A stretch of 64,000 nt of DNA from positions 1,364,001 to 1,428,000 of the forward strand of contig JANTQA010000026.1 in the NCBI GenBank assembly GCA_027625915.1, read 5' to 3'. The position numbers were made by a program, and so were the translations under genes. Numbering within the stretch: position 1 is the first letter of the stretch; the number at the start of each line of letters is the position of its first letter. Shown here piece after piece: positions 1-10,500 of this stretch. Origin of the DNA: Anaeramoeba flamelloides. Taxonomy: Eukaryota > Metamonada > Anaeramoebidae. Below the pieces are notes generated by a model. It searched no databases, was not told the origin of the DNA, and saw only the letters and a program-made list of their open reading frames with translations.

Positions 1-245
1 AAAGGTGTTTTTTTTTTAATGGCAGCATATAATGCTACAATAGACTGAGAAATGATAATTTACCCTTTGTTAATACTTTAGTTGATGAAAAGGATAGATA
101 AATTTGTTAACCAAATCAAAACAAAATTCAAGAATTATTTTGATCTGATCATTTGCGATTTTACTTTGATTGTTTCTTTAAATTTTTTAAAAAACAAATA
201 GTTTTTAAGATCAGGTTTTATGTTGATCAACAAAAATTTATCAAC
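1..245 (-). repeat. Family F repeat, copy 1 (cut by window edge)
   Basis: The first 245 bases match the reverse complement of 39247-39485 over nearly their whole length, including the blocks ATTATTTTGATCTGATCATT and GTTGATGAAAAGGA. The left end may continue beyond the window. No coding potential is evident. The other copy lies in the giant RELCH intron next to a family C element, so this is a dispersed repeat. Confidence 0.75.
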
Positions 246-1036
246 TCAAAAATTGTGATTAAATTTTTAATCACAATATTCGCAAAATTATCACAATTGC
301 TGATGTTTCGAGTTTTTTTATTTGTGATCGTTAATAAAAATCAAAATTGGAATTTAATCTATTAGTCATTTTAAAGAATGTGACAAAAAAGTTTTCAAAA
401 GTATCTATTAAATGGATGACTAACTTTGATGGTCCTATTTTTAGTGCTCTATTAAAAAAAATTTTGTTCACACTTTTTTCAGAAATTAAGTATATTTTAC
501 TATTTTGAAAAAATTTTAATTGTGGTAACCTTTCTGAAAAAAGATTTTTTGAGTGTAGCGGATATTGAAACTTTGAAATTAAAATATCTTTAGTTACTCT
601 ATTGTTGAAAAGAATCAAAGTAAACCAGAGTTGAATCTTTAAAATTTGAAATATTTGAACATTTTTTTATTTATTAAATTTTTGGTTGTTTTGAATCTTT
701 TTTTGAATCAAGAAATGTGTTTATACGAATAATTAGAATTAATCATTGAATAAAAACCAAAAAAATAGACTCCAGGAAAGGTGTGCATTTAAACAAATAT
801 TTTCTTTTAGATGACCAAAAAAGAAAGATCACCTTTCCACAAAAAATTGATGAAATCAAGAATGAAAAAATATTTTCAAAGTAAACTAAATTTCATAATA
901 AATGCCCCAATTGCTTTATTTATTTTTTTTTTACTTTTTTTTATTTTATTTTTAGATGAAAAACAAATATCTCTAGTGTATAGAATTGAATATTAAAATC
1001 GAAATTTTTTTATTATAATAGATAACTTCAATTTAT
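246..1036. other. Non-coding stretch, no gene recognised
   Basis: AT-rich sequence with only short open frames and no recognisable protein. If the MOB gene continues leftward through a giant intron, this could be intronic. Confidence 0.4.
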
Positions 1037-1052
1037 AAAAATATTTATTTTC

Positions 1053-1296
1053 TTTTTTTTTTTTTATTTTTGAAGGGAGGAAATTAATTTCCTCTTACAG
1101 CCCTAATTTCTAAATTTTTGTTTAGAAATTTTAATAAAGAATCATAATTATCTTTTTCATTAACTAATGACAAAATAAATAATGAATCTTTGTTTCGAAT
1201 AATATCAAAGATATTATTCTTATTATTTTTGTTGATTTGAATTAGTTTTTTAATCCAAGTTGTTCGATTTTTTTCATAGGATGGGCAGTCCCATAA
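1053..1296 (-). mobile_element. 5'-truncated LINE 3' end with target-site duplication
   Basis: On the minus strand this reads the C-terminal end of a non-LTR retrotransposon polyprotein (FLWDCPSYEKNR, then LNKNLEIRAVRGN and stop), closely similar to the LINE fragments at 27077-27808, 32560-34200 and 49934-51932. A short 3' UTR (GAGGAAATTAATTTCCTCCC) and an A-rich tail follow. The insert is flanked by the 16-base direct repeat AAAAATATTTATTTTC at 1037-1052 and 1297-1312, as target-primed reverse transcription leaves. It is a dead-on-arrival copy of about 245 bp. The zinc-knuckle half CP..E and the ERK-like tail identify the family. Confidence 0.85.
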
Positions 1297-1312
1297 AAAA
1301 ATATTTATTTTC

Positions 1313-2354
1313 AAATTTTGATTTTTAAAGGGCCAATGATTTTGAAATGGAGTTTATATTTTTGAAGAAGATATTTCTTCTTTATCTTCTTAGTTTTAAT
1401 GATAACAAACAAGAGATCAATTGAATTTTTCCATCATTACTTTTTATTGTTTTTTGACAAATCTGTTTTCAAAATTTTGTTTTCAAATATTTTTTATTAA
1501 AATAAGCAACATCAAAGAATACTGTTTCAAAGATTAAAGTGAAAGGGTAGAATTCTCGGAATCAAAAAAACAGTTACAAAAGATACAACCAAAATAAAAT
1601 CAAAATTTATAAAAAATTTCAAACAGATTCCGAATTATTTTTAGTTCTCAAATTAATGGAAAATAAATAATTATAAAATCAAACGAATTAGTCCAATCAA
1701 TCTTTATTTATGAATATGAATTCAAAAAATATCCTATTTTTTGTAACCAAAACAAGAATTAGATGAATTAAATGAAAATTGGAATTAAAATTCATTTTGG
1801 AAAATTATTTAGAAATAGAAAGTAATTTGTTTCATCAAAGATTTTGCAAATAAAAATTTTTTCTCTGAAGAATTAAAAATAAAATCAAATAAAGAATAAG
1901 TCTTTGTTTAAAATATTACAGAAAAGATCACGAAATAAATGATTTTTTTTGTTTTTTTTTGATCAATCATTTCATATTTTTTGATTTCCATTTTTTAGTT
2001 GGTATGTAAATATATTAAACCAGGCTACACCCCACACTCTCATATTTATTAAAGTGTTAATGGACTTAGTTCAAGAAATAATTCGATTTCGAAAAGACTG
2101 TGGCTTTCAAAATTAGAAAAATGTGGCTAATCCCAAAATGGGAAAATATTTTCATATTATGTTCTTTGTTTTGATTCAGTCATATGTTGTACAGCTCAGA
2201 TTCCGACTGAAAAAACAAAAGAGTAAGAATCAGTCATAACATAATAAGGAATTCTAAAACTTTTATGAGACAACAAATGAAAATTAATTTCTCAGAATAC
2301 AGATCGTTAGCAAGTGGAAAAAAAAACATTAAAGTAGAAATTTTTTCATATTAA
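1313..2354. other. Non-coding stretch, no gene recognised
   Basis: AT-rich sequence. A slightly less AT-rich patch near 2020-2240 (around GGCTACACCCCACACTC) stands out, but I could not assign it to an RNA, a MOB exon or a repeat family. Confidence 0.35.
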
Positions 2355-2516
2355 TACTTGTATTTGCCTACTAAATAGCAAAAAATTATCACTTTCCATT
2401 TTCCTTTAATAAAAAGAGATCACGTCACACAGTCTTCTTCTTTGAAATCTCTATTTGTAAAAGAAAAATAAACAAAATGAAGTGAAAATTTATTCTCGTT
2501 TAAGAAGCAAATACTA
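2355..2516. repeat. Family D inverted-repeat element, copy a of a tandem pair
   Basis: Palindromic element with degenerate CTTGTATTTGC and GCAAATACTA ends. The core reads TTTCACTT...AAGTGAAA and holds the family's CTCTATTTGTAAAAG block. It abuts a second copy directly to the right. Family D also occurs at 2515, 24585, 42490 and 48514 and inside family C elements. Confidence 0.7.
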
Positions 2517-2680
2517 CTGGTATTTTTTTACAAATGAGAAATTTTTTCACTTCATATTCTATATTTTTCTTTTTGTAACAAAGCCACAATTTACAACACA
2601 CTTCTTTGAGAAACTCTGTTTGTAAAGGAAATTGAAAATGAAGTGAAAACATTTTCCTATTATCAATTCAAATACCAGTA
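2515..2680. repeat. Family D inverted-repeat element, copy b
   Basis: Begins TACTGGTATTT and ends AATTCAAATACCAGTA, so the termini are inverted repeats. The interior carries paired TTTTTCACTTCAT and ATGAAGTGAAAA arms. No protein is encoded. It is probably a MITE-like non-autonomous element. Confidence 0.75.
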
Positions 2681-2832
2681 GTATTCAAAAAGTATTTTAT
2701 CTTCCCTTTTTCTGATTAATAATTAAAAATTAAAAGAAACACAGGCCAATAAAATAATATAGTCTGTTTTCACTTTTGTAATTTTTGAAGATTTAGTTGT
2801 TTTGTTGTTAATTGACAAAATAAATTATAGAG

Positions 2833-3314
2833 CAGTGAAAAAAATACCGGACATGAAAAAAATCCCGGACAAGATTATTAATTGTGAATATTAGTAAAAT
2901 TATTGTGTAATTTCATTTATTTACAATCAAATTCCTTTTTTTAAGAATCGAACTTTTTCAATTATAACTCCCCCACTTATTAGAATGATGATTGATGAAA
3001 TCACACTTGTTCAAAACACCATTCAATCAATCAAAAAACAAGAAGAAAAATTATCATTTTCCAAACTCTAGTAAACCTCGATAAAACTCGATTTTTTTTC
3101 AAAAAAAGTTGATCATCATTAGGCTATCAAACAATTACTCGAGTATTCTAGAGACACCTTACTTTGGTGGACTTTAGGTAGGTTTATTACTAATCTCATA
3201 AAAAAATTGGTTATTTATAATAAGGATTTCATTGAAATTAGACAAAAATTTTACTAATACTCACAATTAAAAATCTTGTCCGGGATTTTTTTCATGTACG
3301 GGATTTTTTTCCCT
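2833..3314. mobile_element. Family A palindromic MITE-like element, copy 1
   Basis: Long inverted repeats: GAAAAAAATACCGGACATG at the left, CATGTACGGGATTTTTTTC at the right. Inner arms contain CCCGGACAAGATT and AATCTTGTCCGGG. It matches 11138-11636 (opposite orientation) and 48759-49257 over its whole length and has no coding capacity. The ends resemble mariner/Tc1-type MITEs, though no transposase is present, so that class is inferred. It begins about 43 nt inside the MOB intron that follows exon 4. Confidence 0.85.
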
Positions 3315-3357
3315 ACTAATCTGAAAATAATTAAAAAAAAAAAATTTAAAAATATAC

Positions 3358-4264
3358 TTGGGTTTTCAACAATCTCTTCGATCCAATTCAAAAGTCTCTC
3401 AATATATTCGGGTGCTAATATGTTTATAAGAATAATTTAATTGAGAATTAAAAACGAAACAAGAGAAACAATTAATAATTATCGAAAGAGAAAAAGGAAA
3501 AAAAAAAAAAAAAGAAAAAATAAAAAAAAAAAAGTTACCTCTATTTAATTTTGTTAAAAAGGGATTAAATAAATAACAACATAAAAATTTGAGTTTTAGT
3601 ATTTGTGTTCAAAGTGTTTTTTAAAAAGCGGTAATAATCTGATTTATTCTCTTACGATGTTTCAATTATGTTTTTGTTTTCAGACCACAAATATTGATAT
3701 CTTTTACCTGCGCTCATTTTTGGACCTTGAGTACATTGTTTTTTTAATTCAAAAAGAGAGTTATGAGAAGAATTAAGTTAGGAACAAAAGTCGGTTTAAA
3801 AAAAAAAAAAAAAAAATTAAAAAATTAAATTAGTTGGTTTCAAAAAGAATTAATTAATAAAAAATAAACAAAGGCACGTAACAAAAGAAAGGTTTGAATT
3901 GAATAAAAATTTACATGTTGTTGAAGTGCAACTCTCAGATATGATTGCATAAATGACATTAACCCTATTATAAAATTCGATTGTGTTGACAGCAAACCAC
4001 TCGTTCAAATCTTCTCCTTCAGGAAGAACTACAAGATCACGTACATTTGTAGAACCCAAAGTACCAAAAGCTTGTTTGTGAAGGCCAAATCGGATTGTTC
4101 CCTCTTTGAACCTTTTTTCTTTTTTAAAGGTTTTTTGTCTTTATCAAAGAAAAGAAAAAAATAAGGAGTGTTTAAAAGAAAGTTGAAAACCAACAGAGAA
4201 TTAGCCAATTCAATTTGAGTAATTAAAAAAAGAACAAAAAATACCCTCTGCTAAAAAAATTCAT
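3358..4264 (-). CDS. MOB kinase activator (Mob1/phocein family), 5' exons
   Basis: Adaptor of NDR/LATS-type kinases acting in mitotic exit or Hippo-like signalling, recognised from family motifs. Exon 1 (4264-4245) is ATG to AGAGG, then GT. Exon 2 (4138 to 3920) gives QKTFKKEKRFKEGT, LGSTNVRDL and the hallmark LPEGEDLNEWFAVNT. Exon 3 (3725-3656) gives CPKMSAGKRYQYLW. Exon 4 (3414-3358) gives APEYIERLLNWIEEI. Junctions 1-2 and 2-3 keep frame exactly. Exon 3 ends in phase 2 but exon 4 needs phase 1; a 2-nt exon AG at 3540-3539 would restore Ser-Ala-Pro (see findings). The C-terminal half (the GxPFPxNF and HxxHF region) is not found on the minus strand down to base 1. It may lie beyond a giant intron left of the window, or the gene may be broken. 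Confidence 0.85.
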
Positions 4265-7200
4265 TTTGAATTACAATCAAAAAAAAATGATCAGAATTCT
4301 TGAATTTTTTCTTTTCGAAGGTAAATTTACAATTTCCACTTTCCAAAGATAATCAAGAAGAGACATTATTAATTGTACTCTTTTTAATACGTTTCAAGAT
4401 TTATATCAATCGCTTCTACTTCCTTATTGACTATTTATATTGTTTTTCAAAGAATCATAAAAACAAAAAACACAACTTATGGATCTTAATGGATTACTGT
4501 AACGGTAGCATATGTAAAATCGGAAAAAAATTTTCCATCAAACAGAAACACTTTTTTTGACCTTCTAATTGTTCAAGAGAAAAATTCCAATTTTAAGTTT
4601 CTTCATTTTTTTAAAATGACTTTGGTCGAGTCAATATTGGTTTCTTGTTCTATGTTTTAAACTTAAAATTCTGAATTGAAATTTGATATTTATAAATTTA
4701 CACACAAATTCTTGTGAGCCTTTTTCGATATTTCTTACTTCCTTCTTATGAGCAACAGGCAAACTCAAAACATCTCAAAAACAATTAACAAAAAGGCTCT
4801 ACACATAAAAAAAAGAAACAAGTTTTATGAATGATAACTTCAAATTTTTTTAATAAATATTCGGAAAAATCTCAAAATGATCAATAAATTTTCAAATCCA
4901 GTTAATTGTAAAATACCGCCAAAAGAGAGCATTTTGCCAAGAATTTTCTTTTTCATTTTCTCTTTATCAATTCAAAAAATAGTCTTTCGTTTCACAAAAT
5001 TTTTTAAAAAAAAAAAGAATTGGATTGTTCCTAATTTGACATTTTTACAAATATTACAGAAATCATAATTACCAAAAAAGTAAATTCAACAAATTGTTTC
5101 AAATAAACAAGAAATTTTGAAAATTGAACTTGTTATCATTTTGATTTTAATGTTTTTTTGTATACTGTTCTAAATCTAATTATTAATCGATTTTTCACTT
5201 TGATTTTTTATAAAAGTAATAAAAATTTGAAAATATTGAAAAATTTTTAACTTTAACAACTGTATTTTTTAATCCAACGAATTGGGCATATTTTGTGTGA
5301 TTGAATTTTTTTAATCAAAAAAATAATTCTAAAAATTATTTAATTTCAGTTTTAAGTGTAAAACCTAATATCTGGGTGATGATTAAAACCTAAAAAAAAA
5401 CATTTTTTGGGATAAATTAACATAATTTTTATAATATTAGAATATTATATATTTGCATTTATTTTAGATAAATCTAAAAATTATAAAGTATATAATATTC
5501 TAATCCAAGTATTTGTTTGGGATTCTAAATCTCTCAATTTTAACCTTTTGGTAAATTTAGAAATCAAAACTACCTCAATTAGTAAAATCAAAAGAGAAAG
5601 TTAACAAAAATTAAAATTTTATATTTTGTGATAATTCCGTAGATAAATAGAAAATTTATTAGATTATATCTTTTATTAGAATTACTTTGGGAATGAGATT
5701 GTTTTCCTTTTTTTATAAAATCAATATTTTATTTACTTTAGATGAATCTTTGCCTGTTACAAATCATTTTCAAGATTTTTACTTTTAAAATGGTGTAACT
5801 TTGGGAATATTTATCTTAATATAATAAAAAACCAAAAATATTTATTTCAAACCCAAAAATATTTAAGATAAAACTCTTCATCAAGACACCAATGATTACA
5901 GAAAATATTATTAAGATTAAATTTCGGAATCTTTTTGGTTTATTTAGAATTTGATAATTATTATATGACTTAAAAAACATTTTAAATGATATATTACTTT
6001 TTTTTTTTTTTTGAACTTAATAAAATCTTTCGAAATAAGATAGATATCTGTTTAGATGACCACTAAAAAGGAATTGATAAATTTAATAAACTTCAGAGTA
6101 CAATATTTAGAACAATTACCAATTTTTAACTTTTTAAACTCTACTTTACAAATAATCAATTTCATTGAACAGTTGACAAAAAAGAATATTAAGTATTCAA
6201 CAATTTTATAACTTTTTTAACATTTAAAAAAATCGAGCGCATTTTTCATTATTGTAAAAAGAAATTCCAAAAGGAAAATAAAGAAAAAATTTCAAATGAT
6301 TAATTTGAATTTATCAGCAAAGTCATTTTTTTATTAGAGATATTCTTTATTCACAATCTTCCCTTTTTTCATAGTTTTTTTCTTTCCAAACAGTTATCTA
6401 ATAATAATAAAAAAAAAAAAAAAACTTTTCAATCTTTAAGTGATTAGCACCTACCAAGGAGAAGCCTAGGATCAAAGTATGTTGTTATTGTGTGTGTAAC
6501 CTCATTAGTACTACATGGTTCAAATGTCTCTAAAAAATTGATTATTCAAGTAGTAATATTTGTTGATCTCTTCAATTAAAAATGATCTAGGTATTATTAA
6601 AAAACCCAACAATTTCAGAACAAGATCTGCATTTCACCATAAATTTAAAGGTTAAATTATCAATATACAGACTACAAAGTCACAAAATATCTTTCTTAAA
6701 TTTGTTGCGAAATGTAGATTAGTTGCTCAACAATCCATTTTTTTAAAAAATTAAATATTTAACAAATTAGATTATTGTCACAAATTATTTCTCAAATCAT
6801 GTAAATATATTGAAAATACAAATAACTTTATAAAAAAAGGAAACAAAACTAATAAGTCTTTGTTTGTTTATGTTAATAATTATTGAATTAATCTTTGAAA
6901 TTAAATAATTAAAAAAAATAGTTACTTTTGGTAGTTCTAAATCTAAATTATTAAATACTGAATAATGTATTTTGGAGTTTCTATTTTTAGATTTGGAAAA
7001 GGAATTAAAAATAATTTTTTCAAAATGAAACTTTATTAATTGCGATCATTAGTGAAAAATGTAATAATTTATTGTGCAATAAGATTTATAATAGATTTTT
7101 TAGATCTATTTGAGTCATTGCGCACTAATATCATTTACATCCAATTTCAAAATACTTTGATTATAGAGAAATCTAGGGTGACTCTAATCTCTTAATAAGT

Positions 7201-7513
7201 ATTAAAGTTGAGGATTAAAGTACTAATTTAGAAAAATAGAAATTTTTAAGAATTTTTAAATAATCTACAAATAATTTTAGTTCTAACTTAACTAAAGATC
7301 TATATAAATTCAAAATTTTATTTCTGATAATTTATACTAATTTTTATTAAATCTGATTAATTATTAAAAAATAGAAAAAAAAAAAAAAAAACAATAATAA
7401 TTGAGTTTAATAAAGTTCAAAAAAAAAAAAAAAATTAATTTACTATTTTATTTTAGTTTTTAATTTAAAATTAATTACGATATATAATAATAAAAAAAAA
7501 AAAAGATTTAATA
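4265..7513. other. Intergenic region between MOB and VPS11
   Basis: About 3.2 kb of AT-rich DNA between the divergent MOB start at 4264 and the VPS11 stop. No convincing gene. A patch at 6440-6530 is less AT-rich (CACCTACCAAGGAGAAGCCT) and might be a small RNA, but it fits no tRNA, 5S or snRNA that I could recognise. Confidence 0.4.
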
Positions 7514-10500
7514 TTATTTTTCTTCTGAAAGTAAACCACGACCAAAATGTTTAGCAATCACCGAAAAACCATCATTACTTTCCCTAATTAATCTAAAGAA
7601 TTCATCATGCTTCCCTATTTTTTCTTGTATTGAGCTAACTCGATCTGATATTTGTGAAGCTTCCAAATTGCATAAAGGGCATGTGATTTCATTACCCACT
7701 AGACATCTATAATGAATCGAATGCCCGCATAGGAAATGGAGTGATGGCAATTCTAAGGGGTTGTTACATAAGCTACATCTAGAAGATTGGAATTGTGTAG
7801 CCTTCGTTTTTTTTAATAAAAGCTTTTCTTGAATTGCTTTTGTATCATGAACATATTTTTGGATATTGGTATTATTTTTTTCAATTTTATTTGAATTCTC
7901 TTTTAATAAGCTAGTTAAATAGTCTTGGATGATTTCTAAAGTAATTTTTTTATTTTTTGATAATATTTGGATCACCATTAGTGGTGAAAGTAGATTTTCT
8001 TTTTTAATTTCTGATAGTACTTGGACAATTTCTTGACTACAATCACTTTCACTTTTAACAAAATAATTTAAGGCAAGCAACCATAATCCTTGGTCTTTAT
8101 GTGCATATTTTTTACATGACTTGATGATATTTTGATGGTCTTCATTTTCGATATGTGTTTGAATAATTTCATGGTAAAATTCTAATTTTTCTAACATGTA
8201 AGTGACACCTTCAGTAAATTTATACATCTGTACTAAGACCAAAGCATGCTCTTTCTCATATCTTGAATTTGGGTTTTTTAATAATTTTATTGCCTTTCCT
8301 CTATTGTTTCTGATCTTTTTTTGTTTTTCATCTTCATTTTTACTATTAATAATATCCTTTCTTAAATACAATTCCAATAACGTGTTATATATAATTGGTT
8401 CACTATCAATTTGAATTTCAATAATGTTCTCAAGAAATGATATTAACCAATTTGGATGCTCAACAAAGGTATGAATAAAATTAGAGGGGTTTGATTTTGG
8501 ATATTGATCATCATTTAAAATATAATGATCATTATTACTTTTCTCTATTTTTTTCTCTTTTTTATTTATACTCCCAAATAATTCATTTCTTTCGTTAACA
8601 TTTGGATCATTTTCTGTTAACTGTTTTGATTGATTTGAAATTGATCCAAACCTTTCTTTAAATAAGTTGCTTCTATCTTCGTCGTCGTCGTCATCATCGT
8701 CATCATTATTATCATCATCAAAAGTAATAATATCATTACCAATAAAATTGGTACCTTCAATTCCTGAATTTAATAAATCATCATCATTATTTTCAATTTC
8801 AATTTCAATATCAATGTCTTTATCTTGATCTTTATTCTTTTCATGACCATTTTCTTTTTCCCTTTCCTTTTCCTTTTCCTTTTCCTTTCCCTTTTCCATG
8901 CCAATTTTATTTTCAATTTCTATTTCAGTTTTGATTAACCTTTCTTCATTTTTTTCGTTATTGATCTGAATTGATGAATTTTTTTCAGCCTTGTATCCAG
9001 TACATAATTTAAATAATAAATCTGTGGTTTCTTTTGGCGCCTTATCCATTAAGGTATTTCCATATTTTTTTAAACTTGATTCAGCTTCTTTAAATTGCAA
9101 AGTTTTAATAAATTCTAAAGCAGTTATATATTGATTAGTTTCTTCAAGATGAATTCTAAGATATAAATCATTTTCTTGATACTTTTTAGCCAAATATAAC
9201 GCATAATTATAATAGCCAGAGCTTCTTAAAACTACAATCGCAGTATCAACATCAAATTTTGGGCCATCTTGGCTTTCTTGTTTAATAAAGGCATCCAATT
9301 TTTGGGTATCTTTTAATTTTGTATAGCAATTTAATAATAAGGTTGTATGCTCACTATTTGCAACACCCTTTTCATGAAGTGCTTGTAAATACTTTGTTAA
9401 ATTATGAATCCTTTGTGGATCCAAAAATTTTCTGATTACATACGATGGCGGTGTTTGTCCAATTGTGTTAATATATTGAGTAATAGCCCCACTGTAATCG
9501 CCCTTTAATTCTAAATGATCACCATATCTTTTAAACATTTCATAAATCTCGCTTTGATCATATTGTTGCGAATGTGCTAAATCAATTGCTACATTATACA
9601 GTTTTTTTGTAAACAGAAAATCTAGTTTTGTTTTTAAGCCTTTTTCATCAAATTGAATCACCTAATTATTTTTTGTTATGTTTGATTATTTATAATACAA
9701 AAAATTTAATTATAATTATATTTTTTTTATTATACCCAAATGTTTTTCATAAAAGTATATTAAACCCAATAGAAATGGTGAATAATTAGATTTAAAAATC
9801 AATATTTTTCAATAATATAATAAAATTTAAAAAGTATCATTAGAAAGTAAAATAGAATTACTTTTGGCTTTTTAACTAAACTCTTGTTCAATCATAGAGA
9901 TAAGTTTAATTGAATAAATGGAACAAATTCTTGGGGTTCTATCCAATATTCTTCTCAAAATAAATTTTAAATTTGTAGATCTGATAAATTTTTAATTCAA
10001 TTTGGTCAAAGGTGTCCGGTTTTATTGAAGAAATAGAACATATTCTCTAATTTTAATCCAATATTCTTCTCAAAATAAATTTTAAATTTGTAGATCTAGA
10101 TCATTTATTCTCATTTAGTAAATTTTTTTTGTATTTTGCTTTTTGCTTTTTTTTTCTTTCTTTTTTTTCTCAATCTTCTTTTTTTTTGATTTCAAAATTT
10201 TTATTTTTGTTTTTTTTTTTTCTTTAAAATAGTAAATTTGAAAAAAAAAAAATCTTTGAAATCACAAAATTAACCCTAATAAAGATGAGTCTTTGTAATT
10301 TCTTTTCAAAATGGATACATTTATTATTAAAAAATTTTATTGTGAACAATTTTAATTTCTAAAGTAATTGTGAAATTAAAAATAGACATTTCAATGAAAG
10401 GGTTTCCAAAAATTTTTTTAATCATTTTATTTTTTTTTGAAATTTTATAGTTTGTTAAGGTATTTCTTTTATGAATATCAACTTTACTTAGAATTTTATT

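Noticed and set aside
3850-4059. MOB piece as a complete 69-residue protein
   Set aside because: It is only exon 2 with read-through into the intron; the motif continues in exons 1, 3 and 4.
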